A stretch of 64,000 nt of DNA from Portunus trituberculatus (GCF_017591435.1 NC_059300.1:12723128-12787127), one strand, 5' to 3'; shown: positions 43,629-55,277, counted from the first letter of the stretch. Numbers and translations: made by a program. The notes: generated from the sequence alone by a model not told the origin.

Positions 43629-43988
43629 TCTTCTCGTACTTGATTTTATTTGCTTTAGAAGGGTTTAGGAGGGTCAGAAAATTAATCCCAAGTACCATGA
43701 CGCGCTTCCATATTGATTTTGGTTACTATCTGATGATTTTATACAGCTTAAAATAGTGAAGACTGTGGCCATTAACCTTCTGACCTCCATAGACCCTTCC
43801 TAATGTCAATAAAATGGTCTAATCGTGCACAAATTTCAAGGTAAAAATGTGTCTCCGTACTGAAGGGGTAAATTGCTAGGGTCTTTGCTATTCTAATCCC
43901 AGCATATGTTTTTGAAACTGTATAAATAAAATCTCCAAATAGTAACCAGAATGAATATGGAAACGCGTCCTGTTACTGAAGAGATTAA
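43629..43988 (+). mobile_element. MITE family A copy 10, outer element (interrupted)
   Basis: Plus-strand copy whose left third is partly deleted (TCTTCTCGTACT, then ATTTTATTTGC). Its interior is broken after GGTCAGAAAATTAA by a second family-A element. It resumes with TTGCTAGGGTCTTTGC and ends CCTGTTACTGAAGAGATTAA. Confidence 0.88.
43682..43872 (-). mobile_element. MITE family A copy 11, nested inside copy 10
   Basis: Minus-strand copy: GTACCATGACGCGCTTCC at its left and GTACTGAAGGGGTAAA at its right. About 20 bp of the interior is missing. It sits at the central TTAA of the outer copy, with TTAA on the left and a one-base variant, TAAA, on the right, as expected for a TTAA target duplication. 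Confidence 0.9.
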
Positions 43989-44647
43989 AAAAAATTTGAG
44001 AAAAACAACATGCATTCTTAGTGAGTACCGCAGGCTGGTCGACTTCCCAACCTGACTGTACATTATTTACCGAATAGGATAAAGGAAGCGAAACTATGAG
44101 GCAAACTACCACAAAATATTAGGCAAGTTTTCTGCTCAAGGTTATAAAGCTGATTTATGGACCGAGACTTCGCTTCCCAAAAACTCTCACGGCTTCTACC
44201 TTATTTTTGAGCATAAAAAAAAAAAAAACTCACTCTGGAGCATCAACTTTAAGAACAGAGGAGTCATTAGGTAATATTAAAAGCTTCCTTATATAATGTC
44301 CTTTGTCGAAAAAATAAATAAAAACTTTAGGAACCAACTAGTCTAATTATCCTTTGTTCTTCCTATGTGTTCCTTTCAAACCAATCTGTATTAATTTAAA
44401 ACTCAGGTGGCTTATACTACAAACAGTCACCAGGGCACCAGGGCAGTAGGATAAGGAGGAGGCAGACGTCAACCATTTTCTCTGTGCCGGGGTGGTAGAC
44501 GCAGGCAGGGTCGCTGAGAGAGGCTCGCGGGAGGTGCGCTGCCTTGCCTTTTCCGTTCATCTCCGGAAAATGTCATCCAGCCGCCTGTTAGCATCCATTC
44601 ATCACTTTAAATGCTCGAAAAATGTGTAGCGACTCTCTGCCTTCGCC

Positions 44648-44649
<2 letters not shown>
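43989..44649. other. Unique sequence, no gene seen
   Basis: AT-rich, then mixed. No family recognised. Confidence 0.5.

Positions 44650-44711
<62 letters not shown>
44650..44711. repeat. (GA)n microsatellite
   Basis: About 31 GA units. Confidence 0.98.
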
Positions 44712-44715
<4 letters not shown>

Positions 44716-44922
44716 AAAATTGGACTATAGTGAGGAAAGGAAAAGTGAGAAGGAGAGAAGGATGGCGCTGGGAAGGAAGTGCATTGCGCGATTGAAGAAA
44801 AGCTTCCTGCCATCAGTATGCAAATCTGCGAGGGGAAGGGAAAGCCGGCCAGGGACGCTGACAGTAACTAAGGCTTTAGCACCTGTCCACCTCATACCTG
44901 GGAGAGGCCACTGATTGATAAT

Positions 44923-44924
<2 letters not shown>

Positions 44925-44959
<35 letters not shown>
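44925..44959. repeat. (GA)n microsatellite
   Basis: About 17 GA units. Confidence 0.97.
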
Positions 44960-44961
<2 letters not shown>

Positions 44962-45049
44962 CAGTTATTCTTTTCAGTTACATTTGCATCACTCCCATCT
45001 ATTTCCCATCCTTCCCTGGCTTATCTCGGCGTTGTCACTCTTTCAGTAC

Positions 45050-45122
45050 AGGAGGAGGAGGAGGAGGAGGAGGAGGAGGAGGAGGAGGAGGAGGAGGAAG
45101 AAGAAGAAGAAGAGGAGGAGGA
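45050..45122. repeat. (GGA)n(GAA)n purine triplet tract
   Basis: About 16 GGA units, a few GAA, then GGA again. Confidence 0.97.
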
Positions 45123-45189
45123 GCCAGATCCTTTCTTAATGGAGGTTCCTTTTTCTTCTGTGGAGGCCAGCGAGGGAGGAAGGAGTTAC

Positions 45190-45194
<5 letters not shown>

Positions 45195-45232
<38 letters not shown>
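45195..45232. repeat. (CT)n microsatellite
   Basis: About 19 CT units. Confidence 0.97.
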
Positions 45233-45236
<4 letters not shown>

Positions 45237-45366
45237 GGTCCTGTATGGAAAGTTAGGCGCCATCTTTCAATGTCTAGGATTCATTCAGCGCGCGGCGACG
45301 TTCCTGCTTCAGTGTCATTAATCCAGCTGATGAGAGTACCGGAGGGAAGAGGCTGGCTGGTGGGGA

Positions 45367-45587
45367 GAGGGAAGGGAGCGGAAGAAAGTTAGAATGTGAA
45401 GGAAGAGTAGAAAGAAATAAGTGAAGGTAGTGAGGGAGTTAGGAGGGTGGGTACGGTGGGGAGGTAGCAAAGGATCTTGGGAAGGGACGGGAGGAAAGTT
45501 AGAAGATGGGAAGAGAGTAGGAGTAAATGAGTGAGAGAAGTGAAGGAGTTGGTAGGGAGAGTGTGGTGGGGAGGTAGCAAAGAGTGT
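45367..45587. repeat. Imperfect tandem duplication, period about 110 bp
   Basis: GGTGGGGAGGTAGCAAAG recurs at about 45455 and 45565, each after a GAAAGTTAGAA and GAGTAG pattern. Confidence 0.9.
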
Positions 45588-45597
45588 ATTATTTAGA

Positions 45598-45603
<6 letters not shown>

Positions 45604-45658
<55 letters not shown>
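45604..45658. repeat. (CT)n(TTTC)n microsatellite
   Basis: About 21 CT units then TTTC tetramers. Confidence 0.97.
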
Positions 45659-45932
45659 CCCACTTTAATGGCTAAAATTCATCATCTTGAGGGAGCGCGT
45701 CACGGGGATTAAGGTTTTTGTGAGAGGGAATACTTTTTAATATTTTTTTGCGATACTTTGCAGTTTGGCAGTGGAGGAAGATAGGAAGGATCGGGGAATG
45801 GAGGAAAGAAAGTTCGCGGGTAATTTGTGAGGAGGAGGAGGAAGGACGAGCAAGTTGATATGAAAATTGCACTCAAGTTTATACTAAAGGAAAGGATGAA
45901 CATCTTACTAGTTAAAATTTTGGTACTCAAGT

Positions 45933-45935
<3 letters not shown>

Positions 45936-46010
<75 letters not shown>

Positions 46011-46011
46011 C

Positions 46012-46069
<58 letters not shown>
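45936..46069. repeat. Compound (CA)n(GA)n microsatellite
   Basis: About 35 CA units, AAACACGTA, then about 26 GA units. Confidence 0.98.
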
Positions 46070-46072
<3 letters not shown>

Positions 46073-46904
46073 TTTTCCATTTGGCCATCTCATTCATTTC
46101 CCCGATGGTATACAGAGGGTCTCCCAGGTGGCAGTACAAGGCCCGCCACCTCATCTCATTCAGGCGAGGGGTGTGATCGACCCAAGAGCTTCCTTCCTTC
46201 CTTCCAGCCACTCACACACGACTCAACTTGATTTTGTGTTAACATGCCAAGTAAATGTGTGGGACTTGTGATTGTCTCTAGTTATCTATCATATACAGAG
46301 GGAAGGAAGTACTATTTGTGATGTTTTGGGACCGTGCTCTATTGCTGAGTCTCACTTCTGGTCCTCTGTAGCCGGTCTTGGTGTGGGCGCTTGCCGGGAT
46401 TGCCTCTATCGCTAATCTGGCGGCCTCAGCGACCTAACCTCCCGCTATCTCGGCTCACACTCGCTGCCGCCCTCACTGTGCAACCTTTATTGGAGAGTCG
46501 AGACAAGCCAGACAAGCCACGTCCCTTCCCATCCACCCCAGCAGCTGCTCAGGGTCTCTCTCTCTCTCTCTTCTTGCCTCGAGCACACTTACCCACAAAT
46601 CCGCAGCATTGGTTGGAGTACTTGGCAGGGATGAGCAGCACATACCGAGTACTCCTGGCTGTTACTTGTGCTCCTCCCTGCCTAAGAGCTGTCGATTGTC
46701 GGATCTATACAGAACCCGGTGACAAGCGTTAATCCTCCTTTGTCCTGTTGTCAAGTGGCGGCCCCATTGTGAACTCAGTGAAAAGATAAACTGTGCTAAC
46801 GCAGATGTACTGTACGTATACGAGTATTCATGCTGGGAAAGTATGTCTTGAGAATGTTCCTTATTAGTGTTGTTATGCTTTTGCACACGCGATCATTATT
46901 AATT
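46070..46904. other. Unique sequence, no gene seen
   Basis: A 113-codon plus frame at 46391-46732 has balanced codons but matches nothing I recognise and lacks a clear splice context. Confidence 0.45.
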
Positions 46905-47021
46905 TACTACTACTACTACTACTACTACTGTTATAGCAACAACAACAGCAACATCAGCAACAACAGCAACAACAACAACAACAACAGCAACTACTACTAT
47001 TACTCCTACTACTACTACTGG

Positions 47022-47117
<96 letters not shown>

Positions 47118-47160
47118 GTTACTACTTTACTACTACTACTACTACTCTTACTACTACTCT

Positions 47161-47221
<61 letters not shown>

Positions 47222-47231
47222 TCTACTACTA
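46905..47231. repeat. (ACT)n array with AAC/AGC segment
   Basis: ACT, then AACAGC-type triplets (46935-46990), then ACT with TTTACT and GTTACT interruptions. Confidence 0.97.
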
Positions 47232-48416
47232 TAATTGCTACTACTACTGGTAATGATAATAAAACTAGCAATAATGAAGTGCTTAAAGTCGTAATGACTA
47301 ACATATTCCTTTTTTCGTTTAATGAGTTTCTCTCGCCTCGCCAATTAAAAAGCAAAGTTGTTGTTATTGTAAGTAAAACCTCCTTAGAATGTATTTCTGT
47401 TTGCTTCACTTTGTGTATAAAAGAGTACAGGGAGTGAGTTTAAACATCGCTCCCGAGTTGTCTTCCTCTAAGTCAGCACTGCCAAGGCGAACGTTTCCTT
47501 AACAACGGGTTTTCTTGCTCTGTCTGTAAAGTATCTGTATGGTTACTCGTCTCTCTCTAATGATCTGTGTATTTTCCTTCCATATCTATCTGTGTATGTA
47601 TCTGTCTATTTGTTTACCTATACTTTACTATCGAACTAGCAGTCGATCGGTGTATCTACTTTCTTCCCACCTTTGTGTGCTCGCGTATGTTTGTCTTGGT
47701 TGAAAAATGAGTGTCATTTATTCAGTAAGCCATTACTTTGCATTTACGAAGTCGCAGGGGAGTGGCAGTGCTTGGCTGTGATGGAGCGCTGTACTGTGTG
47801 AAAATGAACATAGCGGCCTTTGAAATGGAGTGATGGACGACAACTGAAAGATAGATTTTCTTTGGGCATTCTAAAATGATGAAAAATGACACGAAATAAA
47901 TCAAGCTTATTAAGCCGAGAATGTTAGTGTAGGTGTATTTACCATATCCTCTGGTAAATAAGACAGATGACTTTCTGCTGTTATTAACTCTGATTTTCAT
48001 ATGAAGCAGAACGTAATTACCTACTGTATTATTCAGGAGCCCTGGAGCTTAGTTGGTCTCAGCGCGGCCCTACAAGCCCGAGAGTCAGCGTTGGTGGAAG
48101 TGTGTTGGTGCAGTGCTCACCTGATGGAGTGTTCACTTAGGTGCCATTTACCTCTCTCATATGATCAGTCTGTGTCGCTGTTCCCCGCCACGCGCCACTT
48201 GTTCGCCGCCGCGCGCTCCTTTCATGGTGCGAGCTGTGATTTATCTTATGCTTCCTCCAGGCAGCCCCGCAGGGAGGATAAATTTCCGTCTTCGCGAAAT
48301 TAACCAAGCAGTGAATGGGTCAACAGGTGTGCAGCTCACCTGTTTAGCTCGCGCGGGACACCGTCTTGCATGAGTCAAGGTGCAATTCCCCCAAGTTATG
48401 TTCCCACCAGACTGAG

Positions 48417-48419
<3 letters not shown>
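47232..48419. other. Unique sequence, no gene seen
   Basis: 47240-48000 is AT-rich. 48040-48360 is GC-richer with a few CpGs. No tRNA or domain found. Confidence 0.5.

Positions 48420-48474
<55 letters not shown>
48420..48474. repeat. (GT)n microsatellite
   Basis: About 27 GT units. Confidence 0.98.
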
Positions 48475-48477
<3 letters not shown>

Positions 48478-48524
48478 AAATTAGGATATTAAGTTCTTCT
48501 TTCTGTCCCTTTTCTCTCTGTCGG

Positions 48525-49097
<573 letters not shown>

Positions 49098-49143
<46 letters not shown>
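49098..49143. repeat. (CA)n microsatellite
   Basis: About 23 CA units. Confidence 0.98.
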
Positions 49144-49148
<5 letters not shown>

Positions 49149-49366
49149 AACACACAGTCGGCAAGCTTTTCCTTTTCCATTTTGTATTCACGGCGAGCCT
49201 TGTGCTGAGAAACTTAGAGATATTCCTCGTGGCGAAAAGTTCCGAAGAAAACATTGCACTCTTTCTCAAGTTGTGCATTTCAGGAGTCATTTAATTAATT
49301 CAACTTTTACTGCAACCTCCTTCGTGCTGGTGTGAAGGCGGGAGTGTGTGGGTGTGTGTGTATGTC

Positions 49367-49397
<31 letters not shown>

Positions 49398-49544
49398 TGT
49401 GGGCTGAGGGGAGGGAGTGGGTTAAGAGGAGCATGTGGGCTGTGATGGACGAGAGTGGTGTGGAGAAGTACTCGATATGGCTTCTAGGGGAAAAGAATAA
49501 AGGAAACTGTGGGAGAAAGTTGAGATGTGTTTTAGCAGGAGGAA

Positions 49545-49546
<2 letters not shown>

Positions 49547-49621
<75 letters not shown>
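49547..49621. repeat. (GT)n microsatellite
   Basis: About 37 GT units. A shorter GT run lies at 49371-49397. Confidence 0.98.
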
Positions 49622-49628
<7 letters not shown>

Positions 49629-49733
49629 TATTTGTCCGTGTCCTTTCCTCTCCTCCATAGCTGATAAAGTTTGGTGAAAGTTTAAGGTGTAATCCCATAA
49701 CCTCGTATTTTCCTTTCATCTATCCGCTTACCT

Positions 49734-49844
<111 letters not shown>

Positions 49845-50315
49845 GGCAATATTCCTTTCCTGCAGGGAGTCACAGCTTACCACCTACGGGGCTGCCTCGG
49901 GATGGGGCCATTTCGTTCCCAGATCCGCTCGTGGCGTTGTAACTAAGCGACGCGGAGTGGCGGTGAGGGGCTGGCGAGGCTCTCTCTGAAATGATGATGA
50001 CTTGCCGCTCACTGAAACATCCTCCCTAACGTGAACCAGCAGCGCTCGTGTCTCCTTTCTTCCCCTTCCCTTCATCCTCTTGTCTTTCCCACGTCTTGTT
50101 GCTGCCTTCAGAGATCAGACGGTGCTTCAGGTGAGTTTGTGGAGCGTTGCGTCAAGGTTACTGTTGGCTGCCTTGACCGCCGGGGTGTGGGAGGCCTTGC
50201 AGCATCGTTAAGGAGACGAACGGATGCCGGTGCAGTGTGCGGAGAGTTTTGCACGGTGTCAGCATTTCTCTTGGCCTGGTGTTAGTGGGTATCGTGTTTG
50301 TGCTCCTTAGATAAT
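49845..50315. other. GC-richer unique sequence
   Basis: One of the more CpG-containing stretches. It includes a pyrimidine tract ending in CTGCCTTCAG and, 19 bp later, CAG/GTGAGT. No protein frame is recognised. Confidence 0.5.
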
Positions 50316-50750
50316 GCCTCAATCTTTCTAGTACCAGGACATGCTTGAATGTTTATTCTCCTTACTATTCGGTGATTTTACACAGCTTCAGAAACTTACG
50401 TGCGGATTGAAATGGTGAAGACTGTAGCCATTAACCTCATCAGTACTGGGACGCGTTTTTACCTCGAGTTTTGGGCACGATTAGACGATTTTATTTACGT
50501 TAGGAAGAGTCTATGGAGGTCAGAATGTTAGTGGCCAAAGTCTTCACTATTTCAATCCCCACATACGTTTCTGAAGCTGTATAAAGTCAACAAATAGTAA
50601 GCAGGAAAAAAAAAAAAAATATGAAAACACGTCATGGAACTGAAGTGGTTTAGTCTGACCTCCATAGACCCTCCTTAATGTTAATGACATCGTCTAATCA
50701 CACCCTAAACTTATGACAAAAATGCATCCTGGTACTGAAGGGCTCAACCA
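50316..50750 (-). mobile_element. MITE family A copy 12, outer element (interrupted)
   Basis: Minus-strand copy starting TTTCTAGTACCAGGAC. It is broken at GTAGCCATTAA and resumes at TCTGACCTCCATAGACC. It ends CCTGGTACTGAAGGGC. Confidence 0.9.
50431..50652 (+). mobile_element. MITE family A copy 13, nested inside copy 12
   Basis: Near full-length plus-strand copy: TTAACCTCATCAGTACTGG at the left, CATGGAACTGAAGTGGTTTA at the right. It occupies the same internal TTAA of the outer element as the nest at 43.7 kb. The right TTAA has one substitution (TTTA). Confidence 0.92.
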
Positions 50751-51028
50751 CACGTGTTATTGTTTACTTTTCACGCAACATGTGGTGAGGGCGGTGTAAG
50801 GGAGAGTGATGGTGAACAGTAATGCGATGTTGCCACGCCTTCTTAACCGCTGGCTGCTCCTCTCCCTCTGATGATGGACTGAGGCATTCGCGATAAGATC
50901 AAAGCTGCGTGTATGCATTCAGCACTAAAATTTACCTCTATTGTGGCTCTTTGTCAGGGATACCACAGGGGTTGCGCGGTTCCCTAGGGATTTCTGCGGC
51001 TGTTTCCTTGCTATATTAGTACAGATGT

Positions 51029-51076
<48 letters not shown>
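51029..51076. repeat. (GA)n microsatellite
   Basis: About 23 GA units. Confidence 0.98.
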
Positions 51077-51079
<3 letters not shown>

Positions 51080-51249
51080 GAGCGCATGCAGTAATTTCCG
51101 CCTCTAGAATATACAGCAAATAAAATACCTCATGAAATTATTGTACGTAGACCACCACCAACACCGGCAATGTAATACAATACTTTTATACAAAATAGTG
51201 TTACTTTAATGCTGTTGTTCCTGCTGTTGCTTTGGTCTCGACGAAGGGG

Positions 51250-51306
51250 GTGGCAGTGGTGGTAGTAGTGGTGGTGGTGGTGGTGGTGGTGGTGGTGGTG
51301 GTGGTA
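51250..51306. repeat. (GGT)n microsatellite
   Basis: About 12 uninterrupted GGT units with flanking GGT/AGT variants. Confidence 0.95.
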
Positions 51307-51445
51307 GGCGTGGTAATGAGCTAAAAAGAATCAGCAATTTTCGCACACTCCTCGACTCTGAAATCATTCGCTTCTGGCAATGAATAAATCCCGACAGTGG
51401 ATAATTTGCAGCGCGAGAAGGGGAAAGAGCCTGTGAGAGCCGTGC

Positions 51446-51446
<1 letters not shown>

Positions 51447-51479
<33 letters not shown>
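51447..51479. repeat. (GA)n microsatellite
   Basis: About 16 GA units. A GGA/GAA-rich stretch follows at 51550-51625. Confidence 0.96.
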
Positions 51480-51481
<2 letters not shown>

Positions 51482-51784
51482 GCTGGACTAAACAACCTCA
51501 TTCCATTAACTTTCACTCCACATAGTGCTTGAGGTGGGCAGGCAGGTGGAAGGAGGAGGAGAAGGAGGAAAAGGAGGAAGAAGAAGAGGAGAAGGAGGAG
51601 GGAGAGGTAGAGGAGGGTAGTGAGAGGCATGGAAGGGGGGGAGGGTAAGAGAGGGGACCAGCGAGGGTGAGTTTCCTTGAGAGGGTATTTTCAGCTCACA
51701 AGAATTTCACGGTATTACAGAGCCTCGGATCCTGGACGAGACTCCCTCCTGCCTTGAAATATATCTTTTTTATTAATAGAATTG

Positions 51785-52023
51785 TACGGTTTATTTAGGA
51801 CAACGCTTTCTGATACAGGAGTAATTTTTTTTATTCTCTTTTGTGGTCTTTGTTTGTCTAGTTTTCGGTTCTCACACTTTCTCGAATGAAGGCAAGGGAT
51901 TCTATTAACAAATTTAGGACAATGGTTTCTGGTACAGGAGTAATTTTTTTTTCTCTTTTGTTGTCTTAGTTTGTGTAGTTTTCGGTTCTTACACTTTCTC
52001 GAATGAAGAGAAGTGGGACTATT
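51785..52023. repeat. Imperfect tandem duplication, period 119 bp
   Basis: TTTAGGACAA occurs at 51794 and 51913. Both are followed by GGTACAGGAGTAATTTT-like text and then GTTTTCGGTTCT and CACTTTCTCGAATGAAG. Confidence 0.93.
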
Positions 52024-52321
52024 AAGAAAGAGGAGGATTTGTGTCTGGAATGAAAAGAAAAATAAAGCACGATATTATTCAACATTTCAAACCCGACACA
52101 GTGTTGAGTTCAGCCGTGACTTGCTCTATAGTACGTTTTCTATGAACTCATCATTGTGATCTGAAAAGAAAAAAAAAAAGAAAAAAAACACGTTACCTTT
52201 TTTCTACCTTCGGCAGTATGGAAGCTAATTAGATCCCAGAGACAGAAAGTTAAAGAATTTACTATAGTCACAGGAGTTCGGGGAGAGATAGACTGCACAG
52301 AAATAAATTTAGTTAGAGTGA

Positions 52322-52916
52322 CTATTGAGTAGAAGCCAGATGGTGGACAACCTCTCTATCATGTATAGCACGAGAACAGGCTGTGCTAAACCAAGGTTTA
52401 GAAGGTTTAGGATGAGAAAAGGATTGAGGAATATACGCCTCCATGCCAGACACTATCACCTCTGTAGTACGTTCAGCACACAGAGATCGGTCTCTGACAC
52501 GGAAACTGTAATCATTCCAGGGAAAATTAGCATAATTCCTCCTCATGTCCCCCAAATGGCAGCGGCAAAACACCAGAGATACCTTGGGGGATCCTGAGGA
52601 GGGATTGGAAAAATAGGATAAGATACAGAAATGAGGTTGCGATTCGAGGCCCCAAATGAGAAGATAGGGTAACAGTGTGAGGAGGATTAGAAGTAAGGAA
52701 AAAGTCAAGAATGCTAGGTGTATCTCCAAGACGGTCAGGAATACGAGTAGGGTGTTGCACCAGTTGCTCTAGGTCATGGAGGATAGCAAAGTTGAAGGCT
52801 AGTTCACCAGGACGGTTAGTGAAAGGAGAGGAAAGCCAAAGCTGGTGGTTAACATTGAAATCTCCAAGAATGGAGATCTCCGCGAAAAGATAGAGGGACA
52901 GAATGTGCTCCACTTT
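52322..52916 (-). pseudogene. LINE fragment: endonuclease domain remnant
   Basis: A broken piece of a non-LTR retrotransposon. On the minus strand, the frame from 52916 to about 52640 reads SKVEHILSLY, then ILGDFN at 52854-52871. It continues with GELAFNFAILHDLEQLVQ, HPTRIPDRLGDTPSILDFFL and SNPPHTVTLSSHLG. GDFN is the metal-binding motif of the APE-type endonuclease/exonuclease/phosphatase domain. The reading then shifts frame near 52630-52650 and continues to 52322 with NYANFPWND and SKPWFSTACSRAIHDREV, the kind of linker that precedes the reverse transcriptase. Reverse transcriptase itself is absent and the copy is truncated at both ends. The fold call is confident and the exact clade is not. 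It is surely dead. Confidence 0.85.
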
Positions 52917-53062
52917 AGATGTACCAGAGACTGTATTTAATTGTTTTTCTGTTAAGTGAATGAGTGGATGTTTGATACTAAAGTTCTGATTCATTTCCAG
53001 CATTTCTTCGTAATACAGATAGATATGTGTGATACAAATTGATATGTTATGCTTACTTATGT

Positions 53063-53088
53063 TAATGTTTCTCTCTCCACAGGTAAGT
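53063..53088 (+). promoter_or_regulatory. Candidate recursive (zero-exon) splice site
   Basis: TTTCTCTCTCCACAG is followed at once by GTAAGT (53083-53088), so a full acceptor and a perfect donor share one AG/GT junction at 53082/53083. A CTTAC branch-point candidate lies about 20 bp upstream of the junction. In Drosophila, such ratchet sites subdivide long introns. No flanking exon is seen in the window, so this is a motif-level call. Confidence 0.4.
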
Positions 53089-53471
53089 GTTCAATGTTAC
53101 CACCATAGGCGAGTCCCGGAGGCCGTTCGTTGTTGGTATGTACTGTTACCACTTATAGTTCCCCTTACACAGGACTGTCTGTTTCTCTGTTGTTTTTGTG
53201 CCCGTTAAGAAACATGAGATAAGTCACGAAACAAGTAGGCGCGGTGCTGCTATTTATATCACAGCTACGGGAAATATGGTGCTATTTATATTGCAGCTAA
53301 GGGAAGCAAGGCGGGAGGGAGCGAGAGGTGGGTGTGTATACGGGAAGTGTGGATGAAAATTCAGTGATTCAAATAACGGGAATGTATTATCAAACGTCTT
53401 ATTTCTGTAACCAGACTGTTTTCAAAGGCCACGCTGATGGTTAGGCGTGTTCTCATAGGTAGTTCTTGCCA

Positions 53472-53681
53472 TTCAACCCCTTCAATACCAGGACGCCTTT
53501 TTCACCTTGAGATTTGTGCACAATTAGACCATTTTATTTTACATTATTAAGGGTCTATGGAGGTTAGAAAATTAATTGGTCAAAGTCCTCACTATTTTAA
53601 TCCCCCACATAAGTTTCTGAAGCTGTATAGAATAGTAAGCAGAATGAATAAGGAAACGCGTCACGGTACAGAAGTGGATAA
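53472..53681 (+). mobile_element. MITE family A copy 14
   Basis: Left end CAACCCCTTCAATACCAGG (TTAA changed to TTCA), right end CACGGTACAGAAGTGGATAA. Interior has GGTCTATGGAGGTTAGAAA. A few internal bases are lost near 53630. Confidence 0.9.
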
Positions 53682-53869
53682 TGTCGAAACGTTACCAGAA
53701 TGAAAAAAAAAAAAAATCAGTGGCAAACCTAAATAAACTCCAGTGCAAGCAGCTGAAATAATTAAAATGAAGCTTCGACACATTTAAGAATATGAAGGAA
53801 AGAAAGTAAGTGTTGATTTAGAATAGTAATTGTTTCACGAAGCATCACGGTAGGAATTGTTGCTGTGTT

Positions 53870-53871
<2 letters not shown>

Positions 53872-53951
<80 letters not shown>
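53872..53951. repeat. (GA)n microsatellite
   Basis: About 40 GA units. Confidence 0.98.
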
Positions 53952-53953
<2 letters not shown>

Positions 53954-54545
53954 TTTGTAGTTCCCTGGTGCCTCTGATGTGGGCGCAAGAGGGAAGGGAG
54001 ATGCAGCGGCGGCGGTGTGAAGGGGAGATAAGAGGAGGTGGGTGTGAGAGCTGCAGTGGCTGTGTTGGTGATTGTGGCGGTATGTGTGGTGGTGGTAGTG
54101 GCGGTGGTGATGGTGGTGGTAGTGGAATGCCCGCAGTATAAAACCCTCATAACGTTCATAGTTAAAGAAAAAAAAAAATAGAAACAATATTGAGATGAAG
54201 AGTGAAAGTCATGTATAACTAAACCTTTTATTTTTAAAGGTAAAAGGGAGAACAGCAAAGGGCAAAAAAAAGCTACATTAGAGAATAAAATACCCATAAC
54301 AAGTGCAGTTTCCATAAAATATTAGAAAAAAAGTCAAAATCCTGCCTTATGTATGATTATTTATTAAAAAAAAAGGTTACGAAGGTTCGTCTTGTATGCA
54401 TCCAAGTATTTATTCCCCAGGATCAATATTACCTCATACTTGTTGGTGTCGAGGCAAGAAACTCCAATTTTTATACACGACTCAAAAGTTTCCTCCAATC
54501 AAGCAGTTATGGATTGAAACTCATCCTTCCTGTGAGATCAAAGCG
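53952..54545. other. Unique sequence, no gene seen
   Basis: GGT/GGC-rich from 54000 to 54125, then AT-rich. No recognised gene. Confidence 0.5.
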
Positions 54546-54546
54546 G

Positions 54547-54665
54547 ACGAGGAAGAAGAGGAGGAGGAGGAGGAGGAGGAGGAGGAGGAGGAGGAGGAGG
54601 AAGGAAGAGTAGGAGAAAGAGGAGGAGAAGTAGTGAGTGAGGCGGAGGAGGAGGAGAAGGAGGAG
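54547..54665. repeat. (GGA)n-rich purine triplet tract
   Basis: About 14 pure GGA units (about 54560-54602), then impure GGAGAAG-type sequence. Confidence 0.95.
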
Positions 54666-54830
54666 AAGGAAGAAGGACTGACGGACAGACCGAAAAGAGG
54701 AGAATGGAATGAGAGAGAGAGAAGAAGCTACAGAAAGGAAACAGGGTAACATAACTCGCTTCCTTGTGCTTCGTCTCACAATAGTTGCCTTGAGTGAGTC
54801 CTGAGCGAGTGCCTGAATAATGCGGCGCTG

Positions 54831-54832
<2 letters not shown>

Positions 54833-54912
<80 letters not shown>

Positions 54913-54946
54913 CATAAAAACAACAGATGAACGGACGAAATGAATG

Positions 54947-55033
<87 letters not shown>

Positions 55034-55090
55034 AGATATAATCATAAATAGAGAAAAAAATGCAACAGATGAACGGACGGAATGAAAGCG

Positions 55091-55160
<70 letters not shown>
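54833..55160. repeat. Three (GA)n blocks with a duplicated spacer
   Basis: GA tracts at 54833-54910, 54950-55028 and 55094-55160 are separated by spacers that both contain CAACAGATGAACGGACG (54921 and 55063, period 142 bp), followed by RAATGAA. Confidence 0.95.
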
Positions 55161-55167
<7 letters not shown>

Positions 55168-55277
55168 AATAAGTGGTAGAGGCTCAGTCTTGTGAGTGAC
55201 AGTGACACTTACAGATTACGAGTATAGTTCTAAGTTTATAATTAACATTGTAGTACTTTAAGTCAAGCAGCGGGATA

